Part shown: in pieces, positions 51,389-58,872 of the stretch
How positions within the stretch are numbered: the stretch's first letter is position 1
How the letters are laid out: every line of letters begins with the position of its first letter
Assembly (NCBI RefSeq): GCF_038002605.1
Contig: NZ_JBBOCT010000001.1
Location: 3,596,001 to 3,660,000, forward strand
Direction: 5' to 3'
Length of the DNA: 64,000 nt
From: Bacillus sp. FSL K6-3431
GTDB taxonomy: Bacteria > Bacillota > Bacilli > Bacillales > Bacillaceae_C
Notes under the pieces: model-generated
Databases searched by the model: none
What the model was told of the DNA's origin: nothing
Seen by the model: only the letters and a program-made list of their open reading frames with translations
Position numbers and translations under genes: made by a program

Positions 51389-51835
51389 TTATAAACCTAG
51401 ATCTTCTATTTGATTCATTAGATCGGTAATTTCACTAATTGTTTTCATTATCTCCGAGTTTTCAAGAAATTCCGGATCAAATGTACCATTTTCAATGTTG
51501 GTTAAATATAAATCAATTCCTTCTTCCAGTTTCTTATTAGAGCTTACTATATTTTCATGAATGTCCGCTGCTATGGAAGGAGGTTCCATTTCGTTAAATG
51601 TTTGTATCTCTTCCTTCATTGCTTGGAGCTCATTCTCTAAATTTTCTCTTGCTTCCGTATCTGTAACTGCATCTTGAGCAAGAGGTGGTACTTCATTAGC
51701 GAAACTTTTTGCAGTATTAATATAGTCCGTTACTTCGTTTACATAATCTAGTGAATTGTTCACCTCTCCAAGTAGCGAGCAACCGCTAAGAATTAGCATA
51801 GATAATAGTCCGAATACAGCGATGATTTTTTTCAT
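51389..51835 (-). CDS. Small lipoprotein (DUF6376-like) co-transcribed with a kinase-like gene
   Basis: The 148-residue precursor has a lipobox (LILSGCS, Cys19) and a mainly helical, acidic mature part (SLDYVNEVTDYINTAKSFANEVPPLAQDA, with further amphipathic helices to the end). It resembles short Bacillus lipoproteins of unknown function. Its start overlaps the kinase-like stop by ATGA, and both lie behind a Mn2+ riboswitch, so it may act with the kinase-like protein or in metal homeostasis at the membrane. Confidence 0.75.
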   Translation of the reverse strand: MKKIIAVFGLLSMLILSGCSLLGEVNNSLDYVNEVTDYINTAKSFANEVPPLAQDAVTDTEARENLENELQAMKEEIQTFNEMEPPSIAADIHENIVSSNKKLEEGIDLYLTNIENGTFDPEFLENSEIMKTISEITDLMNQIEDLGL

Positions 51836-52461
51836 GAAACTCCTCCAGTAATTGTATTTTGTCTGTGAAAAAACTTATAAAAAGCAGCGATCCAATTGAG
51901 AATGAATGCGGGAATCTTTTTCGGGAAAAAACGCTTGTTGTAATAGCGATAAAAGGCAGTCTTTAAATCAAGCCATTGATTACAAGCTTTTCTTTGTCGA
52001 AAGCGGGCTACGTCAATCATCTTAATATCTTTATTGGAGGTGATTAAAATATTCCGCAAATGGATGTCTGAGGGATTTAATCCTTCCTTTCGTGCTAATT
52101 TCAAAGCTAGATCGACCTTCTGGATCTCCTTTTCAGAAATCCGAATCCCTCTAGTTAGACATTCAAAAAATGTATATCCTTCAATAAAGTCAATGACAAT
52201 ATAATTAATTCCAGCTTCGTGGAGAGCAGAATAAAAATCGATGTGTTGTATGGATTTATATACATCGGCTTCTTCTTGTGCAAGATGTCGATGTGTTGGG
52301 AAAAAAACTTTCAGCGCCTTGTTTGTGTGTTGAATCTTAAATACAAAGGCACTTCTACCAACACCTACAAGCGTTAAAGAGTCATCATATTTAATGATTT
52401 CTGGTTTGTTGTGCTTATTAGTGATGATTACGCTCTCTGCCAATTTTTTGAAAAAATACAA
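51832..52461 (-). CDS. Kinase-fold protein (YrzF-like) under a Mn2+ riboswitch
   Basis: About 209 residues of a small Ser/Thr kinase fold: glycine-rich loop LVGVGRSAFVFKIQ, Lys in NKALKVFF, hinge YIVIDFIEGYTFFE, a catalytic loop-like LNPSDIHLRNILIT in which Asp takes the HxD place, and IKMIDVARFRQ in the position of the DFG-like metal site. The size matches YrzF/YbdM-type proteins. TTG 52461 follows GAGAGGAGA. The 213-nt leader carries the yybP-ykoY aptamer and two terminators. The substrate is unknown; kinase activity itself is inferred. Confidence 0.78.
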   Translation of the reverse strand: MYFFKKLAESVIITNKHNKPEIIKYDDSLTLVGVGRSAFVFKIQHTNKALKVFFPTHRHLAQEEADVYKSIQHIDFYSALHEAGINYIVIDFIEGYTFFECLTRGIRISEKEIQKVDLALKLARKEGLNPSDIHLRNILITSNKDIKMIDVARFRQRKACNQWLDLKTAFYRYYNKRFFPKKIPAFILNWIAAFYKFFHRQNTITGGVS

Positions 52462-52492
52462 AATGTGATCTCCTCTCAAATTTTAATTGAAA

Positions 52493-52529
52493 TAAAAAAG
52501 ACGTTGATACCGATTTCGGTACAACGTCT
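52493..52529 (-). terminator. Second leader hairpin/terminator upstream of the kinase-like gene
   Basis: AGACGTTG-aTACCGA and TCGGTA-CAACGTCT pair (about 14 bp with one bulge); on the minus strand it ends in TTTTTT. It lies between the riboswitch terminator and the coding start. Confidence 0.75.
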
Positions 52530-52537
52530 CTTAGAGA

Positions 52538-52570
52538 TAAAAAGACCTTACCAAAAAATCGGTAAGGTCT
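52538..52570 (-). terminator. Riboswitch-controlled terminator
   Basis: On the minus strand AGACCTTACC pairs with GGTAAGGTCT (10 bp) and runs into TTTTT. The 5' arm (CCTTA) is also the 3' strand of the aptamer P1 helix, so ligand binding and termination exclude each other. Confidence 0.88.
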
Positions 52571-52648
52571 CGCAAACAACGTAAGTTGCCAACAAAGCCG
52601 AGGATATACTCCTGTATTGACGACTTTATTGTATAGCTACTCCCCTTA
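52563..52648 (-). promoter_or_regulatory. yybP-ykoY (Mn2+) riboswitch aptamer
   Basis: Read on the minus strand it shows the conserved AAGGGGAGTAGC (52646-52635), GTCGTCAATAC, CTCGGCTTTGTTGGCAAC and TTTGCGAGACCTTA, all hallmark words of the Mn2+-sensing family. P1 pairs TAAGG with CCTTA, and the latter is shared with the terminator. In this family Mn2+ binding prevents termination, so expression of the kinase-like gene should rise with Mn2+. Confidence 0.92.
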
Positions 52649-52680
52649 TACGGAAGATTTATTTTATTATAATCTTTTTC

Positions 52681-52709
52681 ATTATAGGGGTAGAAAGTTG
52701 ATACGTCAA
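52681..52709 (-). promoter_or_regulatory. SigA promoter of the Mn2+ riboswitch transcript
   Basis: On the minus strand TTGACG (52709-52704), a 17-bp spacer and TATAAT (52686-52681) form a near-perfect promoter. Transcription would start near 52674, about 26 nt before the aptamer. Confidence 0.85.
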
Positions 52710-52745
52710 ATAGGCGTTAGTTAGCAAATTTCCCCATATCTTAAA

Positions 52746-52767
52746 AGTTCGTTAATAGTTTGTTCAT
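52746..52767 (+). promoter_or_regulatory. 11-bp direct-repeat box upstream of the HtrA gene
   Basis: AGTTCGTTAAT and AGTTTGTTCAT lie head to tail with an 11-bp period, the usual form of OmpR-family operators. The same box, AGTTTGTTAAT-AGTTTGTTCAT, precedes the PrsA-like gene at 56341. It is the likely target of the response regulator encoded at 54126-54830. Confidence 0.72.
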
Positions 52768-52818
52768 ACTTTCTGGCTATGATAATAACAAGGAATCATT
52801 AATGAGGAGGAAAGAAAG

Positions 52819-54021
52819 ATGACGGATATGCATGAAAATAACGGGATGAATACAATAGATGAAAACCGTGGGAAGCCGAAGAAGCCAAAAGGTGGAAGAT
52901 TCTTGTCGACGATAGGTGCAGGTGTGATCGGTTCGGTGCTAACTTTGACTATTGTGACGAATACAGGATTGTTAGAAGATAAAGAGGCTCCAGTAAATAA
53001 TAATACACCGATTACGCAAAAGGACGATTCGAATAACTATGATGTTCAGCAAACCTCTGCAAGTAGTGGTTCGTTAGCAGATATGGTGGAAAATGCATCT
53101 AAAGCGATCGTCGGGGTAGAAAAATTTCAACATACAAATAACCGTTTCTCTCAGGATTCAGAAATCCAAGCAGCTGGATCTGGATCAGGTGTTATTTTTA
53201 AAAAGGATGAGAAAAGCGCCTACATTGTGACGAATAATCACGTCATTGAAGGTGCTGAGAAAATTGAGATCTCTCTTGAAAGTGGCGAGAAAACAACAGC
53301 GGAACTCGTTGGAGCGGATGCATTAAGTGATTTGGCTGTATTAAAAATGGATGCCAAATATGCTAATGCGATTCTCGAGTTTGGTGATTCAGATAAATTA
53401 AGAGCGGGAGAACAAGTCGTAGCAATCGGTAATCCGCTCGGAAGTGACTTCTCCCGAACTGTGACGCAAGGAATCATTAGTGCTGTCAAGCGTTCTATCA
53501 ATGTTAAAACTTCGGCAGGCGAATGGGATTTAAATGTTATCCAAACAGATGCAGCGATAAACCCAGGAAATAGTGGCGGTGGGCTCATTAATTCGGCTGG
53601 TAAACTGATTGGGATAAATAGTTTGAAAATAGCTGAGAATGGGGTAGAAGGTCTTGGTTTTGCTATACCAAGTAATGATGCAATACCATTAATTGAAGAA
53701 ATGATTAAAAATGGAAAAGTCGAACGTCCATATATGGGTGTAAGTTTAGCAGAGCTTGCGCAAGTTCCGCCGCAATATGTACAGCAATTACCGCTAGAAG
53801 TAGAGGGTGGTGTGATGGTGACACAAGTGGATCCGGAATCTGCTGCAGCAAAAGCTGGACTAGAGGCACAGGATGTCATTGTTAGTATGAATGATAAAGA
53901 CGTAAAGAGTACAAGTGAACTAAGGAAATTATTATACTCAGAATTTAAAACTGGTGATAAAGTTTCTCTAAAAGTATACCGGGGAAGCGAATTGAAAACC
54001 ATTCAAATTACATTGGGTTAA
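52819..54021 (+). CDS. HtrA/DegP-type membrane-anchored serine protease
   Basis: The 400-residue protease degrades misfolded exported proteins. After a cytoplasmic Lys-rich tail comes one anchor helix (about 31-48), a linker rich in Asn and Ser, the trypsin-like domain with triad His141 (VTNNHVIEG), Asp171 (SDLAVLKM) and Ser252 (NPGNSGGGL), and one PDZ domain (about 310-395, GVMVTQVDPESAAAKAGLEAQDVI). The topology matches Bacillus HtrA/HtrB. GAGGAGG precedes the ATG. An 11-bp direct-repeat box upstream and the adjacent two-component genes point to secretion-stress control. Confidence 0.94.
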   Translation: MTDMHENNGMNTIDENRGKPKKPKGGRFLSTIGAGVIGSVLTLTIVTNTGLLEDKEAPVNNNTPITQKDDSNNYDVQQTSASSGSLADMVENASKAIVGVEKFQHTNNRFSQDSEIQAAGSGSGVIFKKDEKSAYIVTNNHVIEGAEKIEISLESGEKTTAELVGADALSDLAVLKMDAKYANAILEFGDSDKLRAGEQVVAIGNPLGSDFSRTVTQGIISAVKRSINVKTSAGEWDLNVIQTDAAINPGNSGGGLINSAGKLIGINSLKIAENGVEGLGFAIPSNDAIPLIEEMIKNGKVERPYMGVSLAELAQVPPQYVQQLPLEVEGGVMVTQVDPESAAAKAGLEAQDVIVSMNDKDVKSTSELRKLLYSEFKTGDKVSLKVYRGSELKTIQITLG

Positions 54022-54025
54022 ACGC

Positions 54026-54060
54026 AACACCTCTTATCAAGCTTGGTAAGAGGTGTTTGT
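54026..54060 (+). terminator. Terminator after the HtrA gene
   Basis: AACACCTCTTA pairs perfectly with TAAGAGGTGTT (11 bp) and is followed by TGTAGTTG. Confidence 0.82.
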
Positions 54061-54125
54061 AGTTGCTTATTTTTTATATTCTGTTTACCTTTAAATTACA
54101 GAGAATGTAGAAAGGAGGCAGGTTG

Positions 54126-54830
54126 ATGAAAATTTTAGTAATCGAAGATAATGAAAGTGTCGCTTCTATGATTGAAATGTTTTTTACAAAAGAAGGTATT
54201 GAAGGACAATTTATCATGGATGGGCTTGAGGGTTATGCGCGTGCACAAGAAAATAATTGGGATTGTTTGATTATTGACTGGATGTTGCCGGGAATGGATG
54301 GTGTGACCATTTGCCGCAAAATCAGGCAGAAAAATAAGACTGTTCCTATCATTATGCTGACAGCAAAGGATACGGAATCTGATCAAGTGCTAGGCCTTGA
54401 AATGGGGGCGGATGATTATGTGACGAAGCCATTTAGCCCGCTTGCACTAATGGCGCGTATTAAAGCGGTGACACGCAGATACAATCCGCAGAAAGAAAAT
54501 TCAGATACCATTGAGACGACTCATTTTAAAATTAACAAAAATACGCGGGAAGTGATTCTTGATGGACAGAGAATTACGAACTTAACACCAAAAGAATTTG
54601 ACCTTCTTTTTCATTTTGTTCAACACCCGAAACAGGTTTTTTCCCGTGAGCAATTGCTCGAAAGTGTATGGGGGTACCAATTCTATGGCGATGATCGTAC
54701 AGTCGATGTTCATATTAAGCGATTGCGAAATAAAATTGGCACCGCAGAACAGCCATTTTTTCAAACGGTTTGGGGGGTAGGCTATAAATTTGAAGAAACT
54801 GATTCCCCACCTGATGGTAGTGGAAAATGA
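54126..54830 (+). CDS. CssR-like response regulator (OmpR family)
   Basis: The 234-residue regulator has receiver residues EDN, phospho-acceptor Asp51 (LIIDWMLPGMDG) and the switch Lys in VTKPFSP, and a winged helix ending VWGVGYKF. ATG 54126, 7 bases after AGGAGG, is preferred to TTG 54123. The ATGA overlap couples it to the kinase gene. Position between an HtrA and a PrsA gene, as CssRS relates to htrA in Bacillus subtilis, suggests secretion-stress signalling; the shared box at 52746 and 56341 is its likely operator. Confidence 0.88.
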   Translation: MKILVIEDNESVASMIEMFFTKEGIEGQFIMDGLEGYARAQENNWDCLIIDWMLPGMDGVTICRKIRQKNKTVPIIMLTAKDTESDQVLGLEMGADDYVTKPFSPLALMARIKAVTRRYNPQKENSDTIETTHFKINKNTREVILDGQRITNLTPKEFDLLFHFVQHPKQVFSREQLLESVWGYQFYGDDRTVDVHIKRLRNKIGTAEQPFFQTVWGVGYKFEETDSPPDGSGK

Positions 54831-56242
54831 AGATTAAATATGTTTATCAACAGCTTGCCAGCCATATTGGTGTACTGCTTATCGCCTTTTTAATCTTGAG
54901 CTTATTGTTTACGCAGTTTGTAGAAAAATTAGTATATGAAAATAAGATTGAGGAACTTACTTCATATGGGAATAACATTCTTGGTGATTTGGAGAGTAAT
55001 CAAGGGAGATCGCAACAAGTTTTACAACAGTATGGGAATGTTTTAGCGGGACGGGAAATTCAGTATAGCTTGTTTGATACGAATGCTGCGATTACTTATT
55101 CAAAAGGAAGCTTACACCCAGAAGTGGAGCTTACGAACAATGAATGGCGCGATATAAAAAATGGTAAGACGGTTATTATTAAGAAAGAGTTTAGACGTTT
55201 TGATCAAGGGGTTACTTTTGTTTTACTTCCATATGTGCATAATGACCAATTCATGGGAGGGATTTTACTAGTATCTCCAATAAAAGGTTCTCGTGATGTC
55301 ATTGATCAAATTAATCGATATTTATTTTATACAGTCATTATCTCTTTAGCAGTAGCATTATTGATGAGCTGGATTCTATCTGCATTTCATGTGAAAAGAA
55401 TCAAACGGATTCGGGAAGCAACAGCGCTCGTTGCAGCTGGTGATTATTCCGTACAGATTCCATCATCGAACTTTGATGAGATCGGGGAGCTCGCCGGGGA
55501 TTTTAATGAAATGGTTGATAAATTACATATTTCAATGGAAGAAATTGAAAGTCTTGAAAATCGCAGACGCCAGTTTATGGTTGATGTGTCACATGAACTA
55601 AGAACGCCGCTCACAACCATTAGCGGTGTGATCGAAGGTATAAGAAATGACATGATCCCTGAATCGGAAAAAGAAAAAGGGATGTTATTGGCAAGCAAGG
55701 AATCGAGACGGCTCATTCGGCTCGTAAATGAAAACCTTGATTATGAAAAAATCCGCTCGAACCAAGTAAAACTTTATAAGGTAGAGACACAGCTAATTGA
55801 AGTGTTGGAAATAATCAAAGACCAATTAGAAATGTTGGCACAAGAAAAAGATAATGAAATCATCGTTGAGGTGGATCATGATGCTTTTATTTACGCTGAT
55901 TATGATCGACTAACGCAGATATTAATTAATATTACGAAAAACAGTATCCAATTCACGAAGGGTGGAAAAATTATACTTCGTGGAAAAGTTGGTGTAAATC
56001 AAACAATTATCGAAATAGAGGATACAGGTATTGGAATTGATCCCGCAGAGATTGAAAAAATATGGGGGCGTTTTTACAAAGCAATGTTATCGAGGACGAC
56101 GAACCCATACGGTGAATTCGGTCTTGGTTTATCTATTGTAAAGCAATTGGTTACGATGCACCATGGTAAGATTGAGGTGACCAGTGAAAAAGGAAAAGGA
56201 ACAAAATTTACGATAATATTCCCCGTGAAAGAAACCGTCTAA
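54827..56242 (+). CDS. CssS-like sensor histidine kinase
   Basis: The 471-residue kinase has an N-terminal helix (about 12-34), an extracytoplasmic sensor of about 130 residues, a second helix (about 166-188), a HAMP domain (about 189-242), the phospho-acceptor motif VDVSHELRTPLTT with His256, and an ATPase domain (NITKNSIQF, DTGIGIDPAEI, GLGLSIVK). CssS senses secretion and heat stress through its external domain; that role is inferred here from gene context. A terminator overlaps the stop codon. Confidence 0.88.
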   Translation: MKIKYVYQQLASHIGVLLIAFLILSLLFTQFVEKLVYENKIEELTSYGNNILGDLESNQGRSQQVLQQYGNVLAGREIQYSLFDTNAAITYSKGSLHPEVELTNNEWRDIKNGKTVIIKKEFRRFDQGVTFVLLPYVHNDQFMGGILLVSPIKGSRDVIDQINRYLFYTVIISLAVALLMSWILSAFHVKRIKRIREATALVAAGDYSVQIPSSNFDEIGELAGDFNEMVDKLHISMEEIESLENRRRQFMVDVSHELRTPLTTISGVIEGIRNDMIPESEKEKGMLLASKESRRLIRLVNENLDYEKIRSNQVKLYKVETQLIEVLEIIKDQLEMLAQEKDNEIIVEVDHDAFIYADYDRLTQILINITKNSIQFTKGGKIILRGKVGVNQTIIEIEDTGIGIDPAEIEKIWGRFYKAMLSRTTNPYGEFGLGLSIVKQLVTMHHGKIEVTSEKGKGTKFTIIFPVKETV

Positions 56243-56256
56243 ATGGCGGTTTTTTC
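56232..56256 (+). terminator. Terminator overlapping the kinase stop codon
   Basis: GAAACCG and CGGTTTT pair around TCTAAATGG, followed by T residues; the TAA stop is in the loop. Confidence 0.75.
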
Positions 56257-56340
56257 TCCCTAACCTAAAGGAGTAAGCAGTATAAAGTTGTAACCCTAGT
56301 GATGTTCGTTTTTTACTTACGCTTATCTTTTTCTTTTCAA

Positions 56341-56362
56341 AGTTTGTTAATAGTTTGTTCAT
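56341..56362 (+). promoter_or_regulatory. 11-bp direct-repeat box upstream of the PrsA-like gene
   Basis: AGTTTGTTAAT is followed directly by AGTTTGTTCAT. The 22 bp differ at a single base from the box upstream of the HtrA gene (52746-52767), and the following bases (ATAATTTCCG) are also similar. Confidence 0.75.
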
Positions 56363-56410
56363 AATTTCCGTTTATGCTTATGAAACAGGTATTAATTTGG
56401 AGGGGAAAGA

Positions 56411-57289
56411 ATGAATAAGAAGTTTTTATTATCATTAATCGCAATAGTAGTTATTGGTGCAGCAGTTATCTTCAGTACTGCTTTTTCAAAAAAAGAGACG
56501 GTTGCAATTGTCGGAAGTGAAGAAATATCCAAGGATGATTTGTACAATATGTTAGTAGAAACAAATGGAGCAGCGGCGCTTGATTCATTAATAAATACAA
56601 AAATCATTGAACTAGAAGCAAAAAAAGAAAAGGTAGAGGTTTCAAGTAAAGAAATTGATGAAGAGTTAGTGAAGTATACAGAATCATTTGGCGGTGAAGA
56701 AGCATTCAATGCGGCTTTGGAACAAAGTGGTATCACAAAGGATATTATCAAGGATGACCTTCAGCAATTTGTATTAATTAAAAAATTGATCGAACCACAA
56801 ATTAAAATAACAGATAAAGAAATGAAGGCTTACTTTGATGAAAATAAAACGAAATTTAATCAGGAAGAACAAATACAAGCAAGCCATATTTTAGTAGAAG
56901 ACGAAGCTACAGCAAAAAAGGTTGCTAAACAACTTGTAGATGGTGAAGATTTTGCCAAATTAGCAAAGGAATACTCTAAAGATACCGGGAGTGCTGAAAA
57001 CGGAGGGGAATTAGGGTATTTTCCTAAAGGTAAAATGGTAAAAGAGTTTGAAACTGTTGCTTTTTCGATGGAGAAAGGTAAGATCAGTGATCCTGTAAAA
57101 ACAGAACACGGCTATCATATTATTAAGGTAACCGATAAAAAGGCTGCAAAGGAAGCTAAGTATGACGATCATAAAAAGGATATAAAAGAAATTTTATTTG
57201 AAGAGAAAATGCAAACCGAATATCCAACATGGTTAGAAAAGATGAGAAAGGAATATAAAGTTAAGAATTCAATGGAAAAGGCGAAATAA
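56411..57289 (+). CDS. PrsA-like parvulin foldase, membrane anchored without a lipobox
   Basis: The 292-residue protein folds exported proteins outside the membrane. It has an N-terminal helix (about 5-24), a SurA/PrsA N domain (about 30-130: VAIVGSEEISKDDLYNMLV) and a parvulin domain (about 154-245: QASHILVEDEATAKKVAKQL, GELGYFPKGKMVKEFETVAFS, TEHGYHIIKV). Classical PrsA is a lipoprotein; this one contains no Cys, so it is held by an uncleaved helix. The upstream box shared with HtrA suggests joint control in secretion stress. Confidence 0.88.
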   Translation: MNKKFLLSLIAIVVIGAAVIFSTAFSKKETVAIVGSEEISKDDLYNMLVETNGAAALDSLINTKIIELEAKKEKVEVSSKEIDEELVKYTESFGGEEAFNAALEQSGITKDIIKDDLQQFVLIKKLIEPQIKITDKEMKAYFDENKTKFNQEEQIQASHILVEDEATAKKVAKQLVDGEDFAKLAKEYSKDTGSAENGGELGYFPKGKMVKEFETVAFSMEKGKISDPVKTEHGYHIIKVTDKKAAKEAKYDDHKKDIKEILFEEKMQTEYPTWLEKMRKEYKVKNSMEKAK

Positions 57290-57334
57290 GGATACTTTAA
57301 TTGTTTATAGTTTATTCCAACATACAGGGCATAC

Positions 57335-57358
57335 TAGTAAGTGAAAAATTACTTACTA
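57335..57358. promoter_or_regulatory. Inverted repeat before the 28-residue-repeat protein gene
   Basis: TAGTAAGT (57335-57342) and ACTTACTA (57351-57358) are perfect 8-bp inverted repeats ending just before the AAAGGAGG ribosome site. It may be an operator or an mRNA hairpin. Confidence 0.45.
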
Positions 57359-57374
57359 AAGGAGGCAAATCTGT

Positions 57375-58103
57375 ATGAAAAATAAACTAGCATCATCGCT
57401 TTTGACGGTCGCTCTTATGTTTGGAGCGATCGGTTTAACCCCGGTTCATGCGGAATTTTCTAAGGTTAATGGCCAAACCAAGGGAGAGTATAAGCATGAT
57501 TCCGAAATGCTTAAAAAGCATGCAGAGGATCTAGGGATTAACACAGAAGGAAAAGATGTAGATACGCTCCGAAAAGAAGTGCGGGATGCGATTATCAAAA
57601 AGCAGGCTGAGGCTCTGGGTATTGAAACAGAAGGAAAAGATTCGGACACTTTAGCGAAAGAAGTTCGCCATAAATGGGTTGAACACATCGCAAAAGAATG
57701 GGATATTGATACAAAGGGCAAAGACGATAAGACGATCATGAAAGAAGTAAAGGCGGCTAAGATCAAAAAGGCTGCAATGGAATTAGGCATTTCTACCGAT
57801 GGAAAAGATCTGAAACAGCTTGACAAGGAAGTGCGCGAGACACAAATCAAAAAGCATGCTAAAGAATTAGGAATTAAAGTAGAAGGAAGAGACCTTGGGG
57901 AAGTAGCAAAAGAAGTCCGCGAGAAAATGATCTACCAAGCGGCGGAAAAATTAGGTGTCGATACGAACGGAAAATCACCTAAAGAAATTTTCCACGAAAT
58001 TATGATGAATCATGGTGAAAAGGCGAGAGAACTAAATTTATTTCCTTTTAAAGAGGAAAATATCATCTTCTTTAACGGACATAGACATATGAATCGCTGG
58101 TAA
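57375..58103 (+). CDS. Exported protein with six tandem 28-residue repeats
   Basis: The 242-residue protein has a signal peptide with a clear cleavage site (TPVHA-EF, after residue 26). From about residue 48 to 215 there are six consecutive 28-residue repeats of the pattern KxAxxLGIxTxGKDxxxLxKEVRxxxI, each probably a helix-loop-helix; unit three and unit six are the most diverged. The end is rich in Phe, Asn and His. I know no function for this repeat. AAGGAGG precedes the ATG and a terminator follows. Its place after HtrA and PrsA genes may or may not be meaningful. Confidence 0.85.
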   Translation: MKNKLASSLLTVALMFGAIGLTPVHAEFSKVNGQTKGEYKHDSEMLKKHAEDLGINTEGKDVDTLRKEVRDAIIKKQAEALGIETEGKDSDTLAKEVRHKWVEHIAKEWDIDTKGKDDKTIMKEVKAAKIKKAAMELGISTDGKDLKQLDKEVRETQIKKHAKELGIKVEGRDLGEVAKEVREKMIYQAAEKLGVDTNGKSPKEIFHEIMMNHGEKARELNLFPFKEENIIFFNGHRHMNRW

Positions 58104-58116
58104 AAATATTAATCCT

Positions 58117-58143
58117 AAGAGCTTTCATGCGAAAGCTCTTTTT
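58117..58143 (+). terminator. Terminator after the repeat protein gene
   Basis: AAGAGCTTTC pairs perfectly with GAAAGCTCTT around ATGC, then TTTT. Confidence 0.9.
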
Positions 58144-58164
58144 AATTGTGCGGTCAGGTTATTA

Positions 58165-58680
58165 TGAGCGGCTTATAAAATGTGGGAGTGGCCAGTAAAT
58201 CGAGAGAGCGGCTTATAAATTGTACGAGTGGCCAGTAAATCGAGAGAGTGGCTTATAAATTATACGAGTGGCCAGTAAATCGAGAGAGCAGCTTATAAAA
58301 TGTACGAGTGGCCAGTAAATCGAGAGAGCAGCTTATAAATTATACGAGTGGCCAGTAACCTCGAGAGAGCAGCTTATAATTGTACGAGTGGCCAGTAAAT
58401 CGAGAGAGCAGCTTATAAATTATACGAGTGGCCAGTAACCTCGAGAGAGCGGCTTATAAAATGTACGAGTGGCCAGTAGTAACCCGAGTGAGTGGCTTAT
58501 AAAATGTACGAGTGGCCAGCACCCCGAGTGAGTGGCTTATAAAATGTACGAGTGGCCAGTAACCCCGAGAGAGTGGCTTATAAAATGTGCGAGTGGCCAG
58601 CAAACCCGAGAGAGTGGCTTACAAAATGAGCGAGTGGCCAATAACCCCGTATGAGCGGCTCATAAATCCCACGAGCAACC
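58165..58680. repeat. Large array of a 40-bp intergenic repeat (about 12 units)
   Basis: Two related ~20-bp half-units alternate: GAGTGGCCAGTAAATCGAGA and GAGCGGCTTATAAATTGTAC. About 12 copies of GAGTGGCC and 13 of GCTTATAA/GCTCATAA occur with a 40-41 bp period; the middle is most regular and both ends are degenerate. The 27291-27383 cluster is the same family. Half-units share GAGYGGC and TAA, so the 40-mer probably arose from a 20-mer. Confidence 0.92.
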
Positions 58681-58872
58681 TGTAAAGCGGTAATAACAAG
58701 TGAAGTAAGTGTAAATACAGAATGTATACATTTTTTTTGCATGTTTTTTCGGAACTAATCTGCGATTCGGGTTAAAATCATCAATAGCGGGTATTTTATA
58801 AGGCAAAAGGCAACATCTGAAATGTTTTTGACGTCCTTAGAAAAGAATGTGAATGAAAGGAGTGTGAATTGT

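Noticed and set aside
52493..52709. T-box leader or purine riboswitch
   Set aside because: No T-box sequence (TGGnACCGCG) and no purine aptamer core; the yybP-ykoY words explain the leader fully.
53238..54002. 254-codon open frame opposite the HtrA gene
   Set aside because: Antisense to a gene with an intact protease triad; low-complexity product and no start signal.
58165..58680. CRISPR array
   Set aside because: The repeat is regular at 40 bp, but the bases between conserved words are themselves repeated, not unique spacers, and there are no cas genes.
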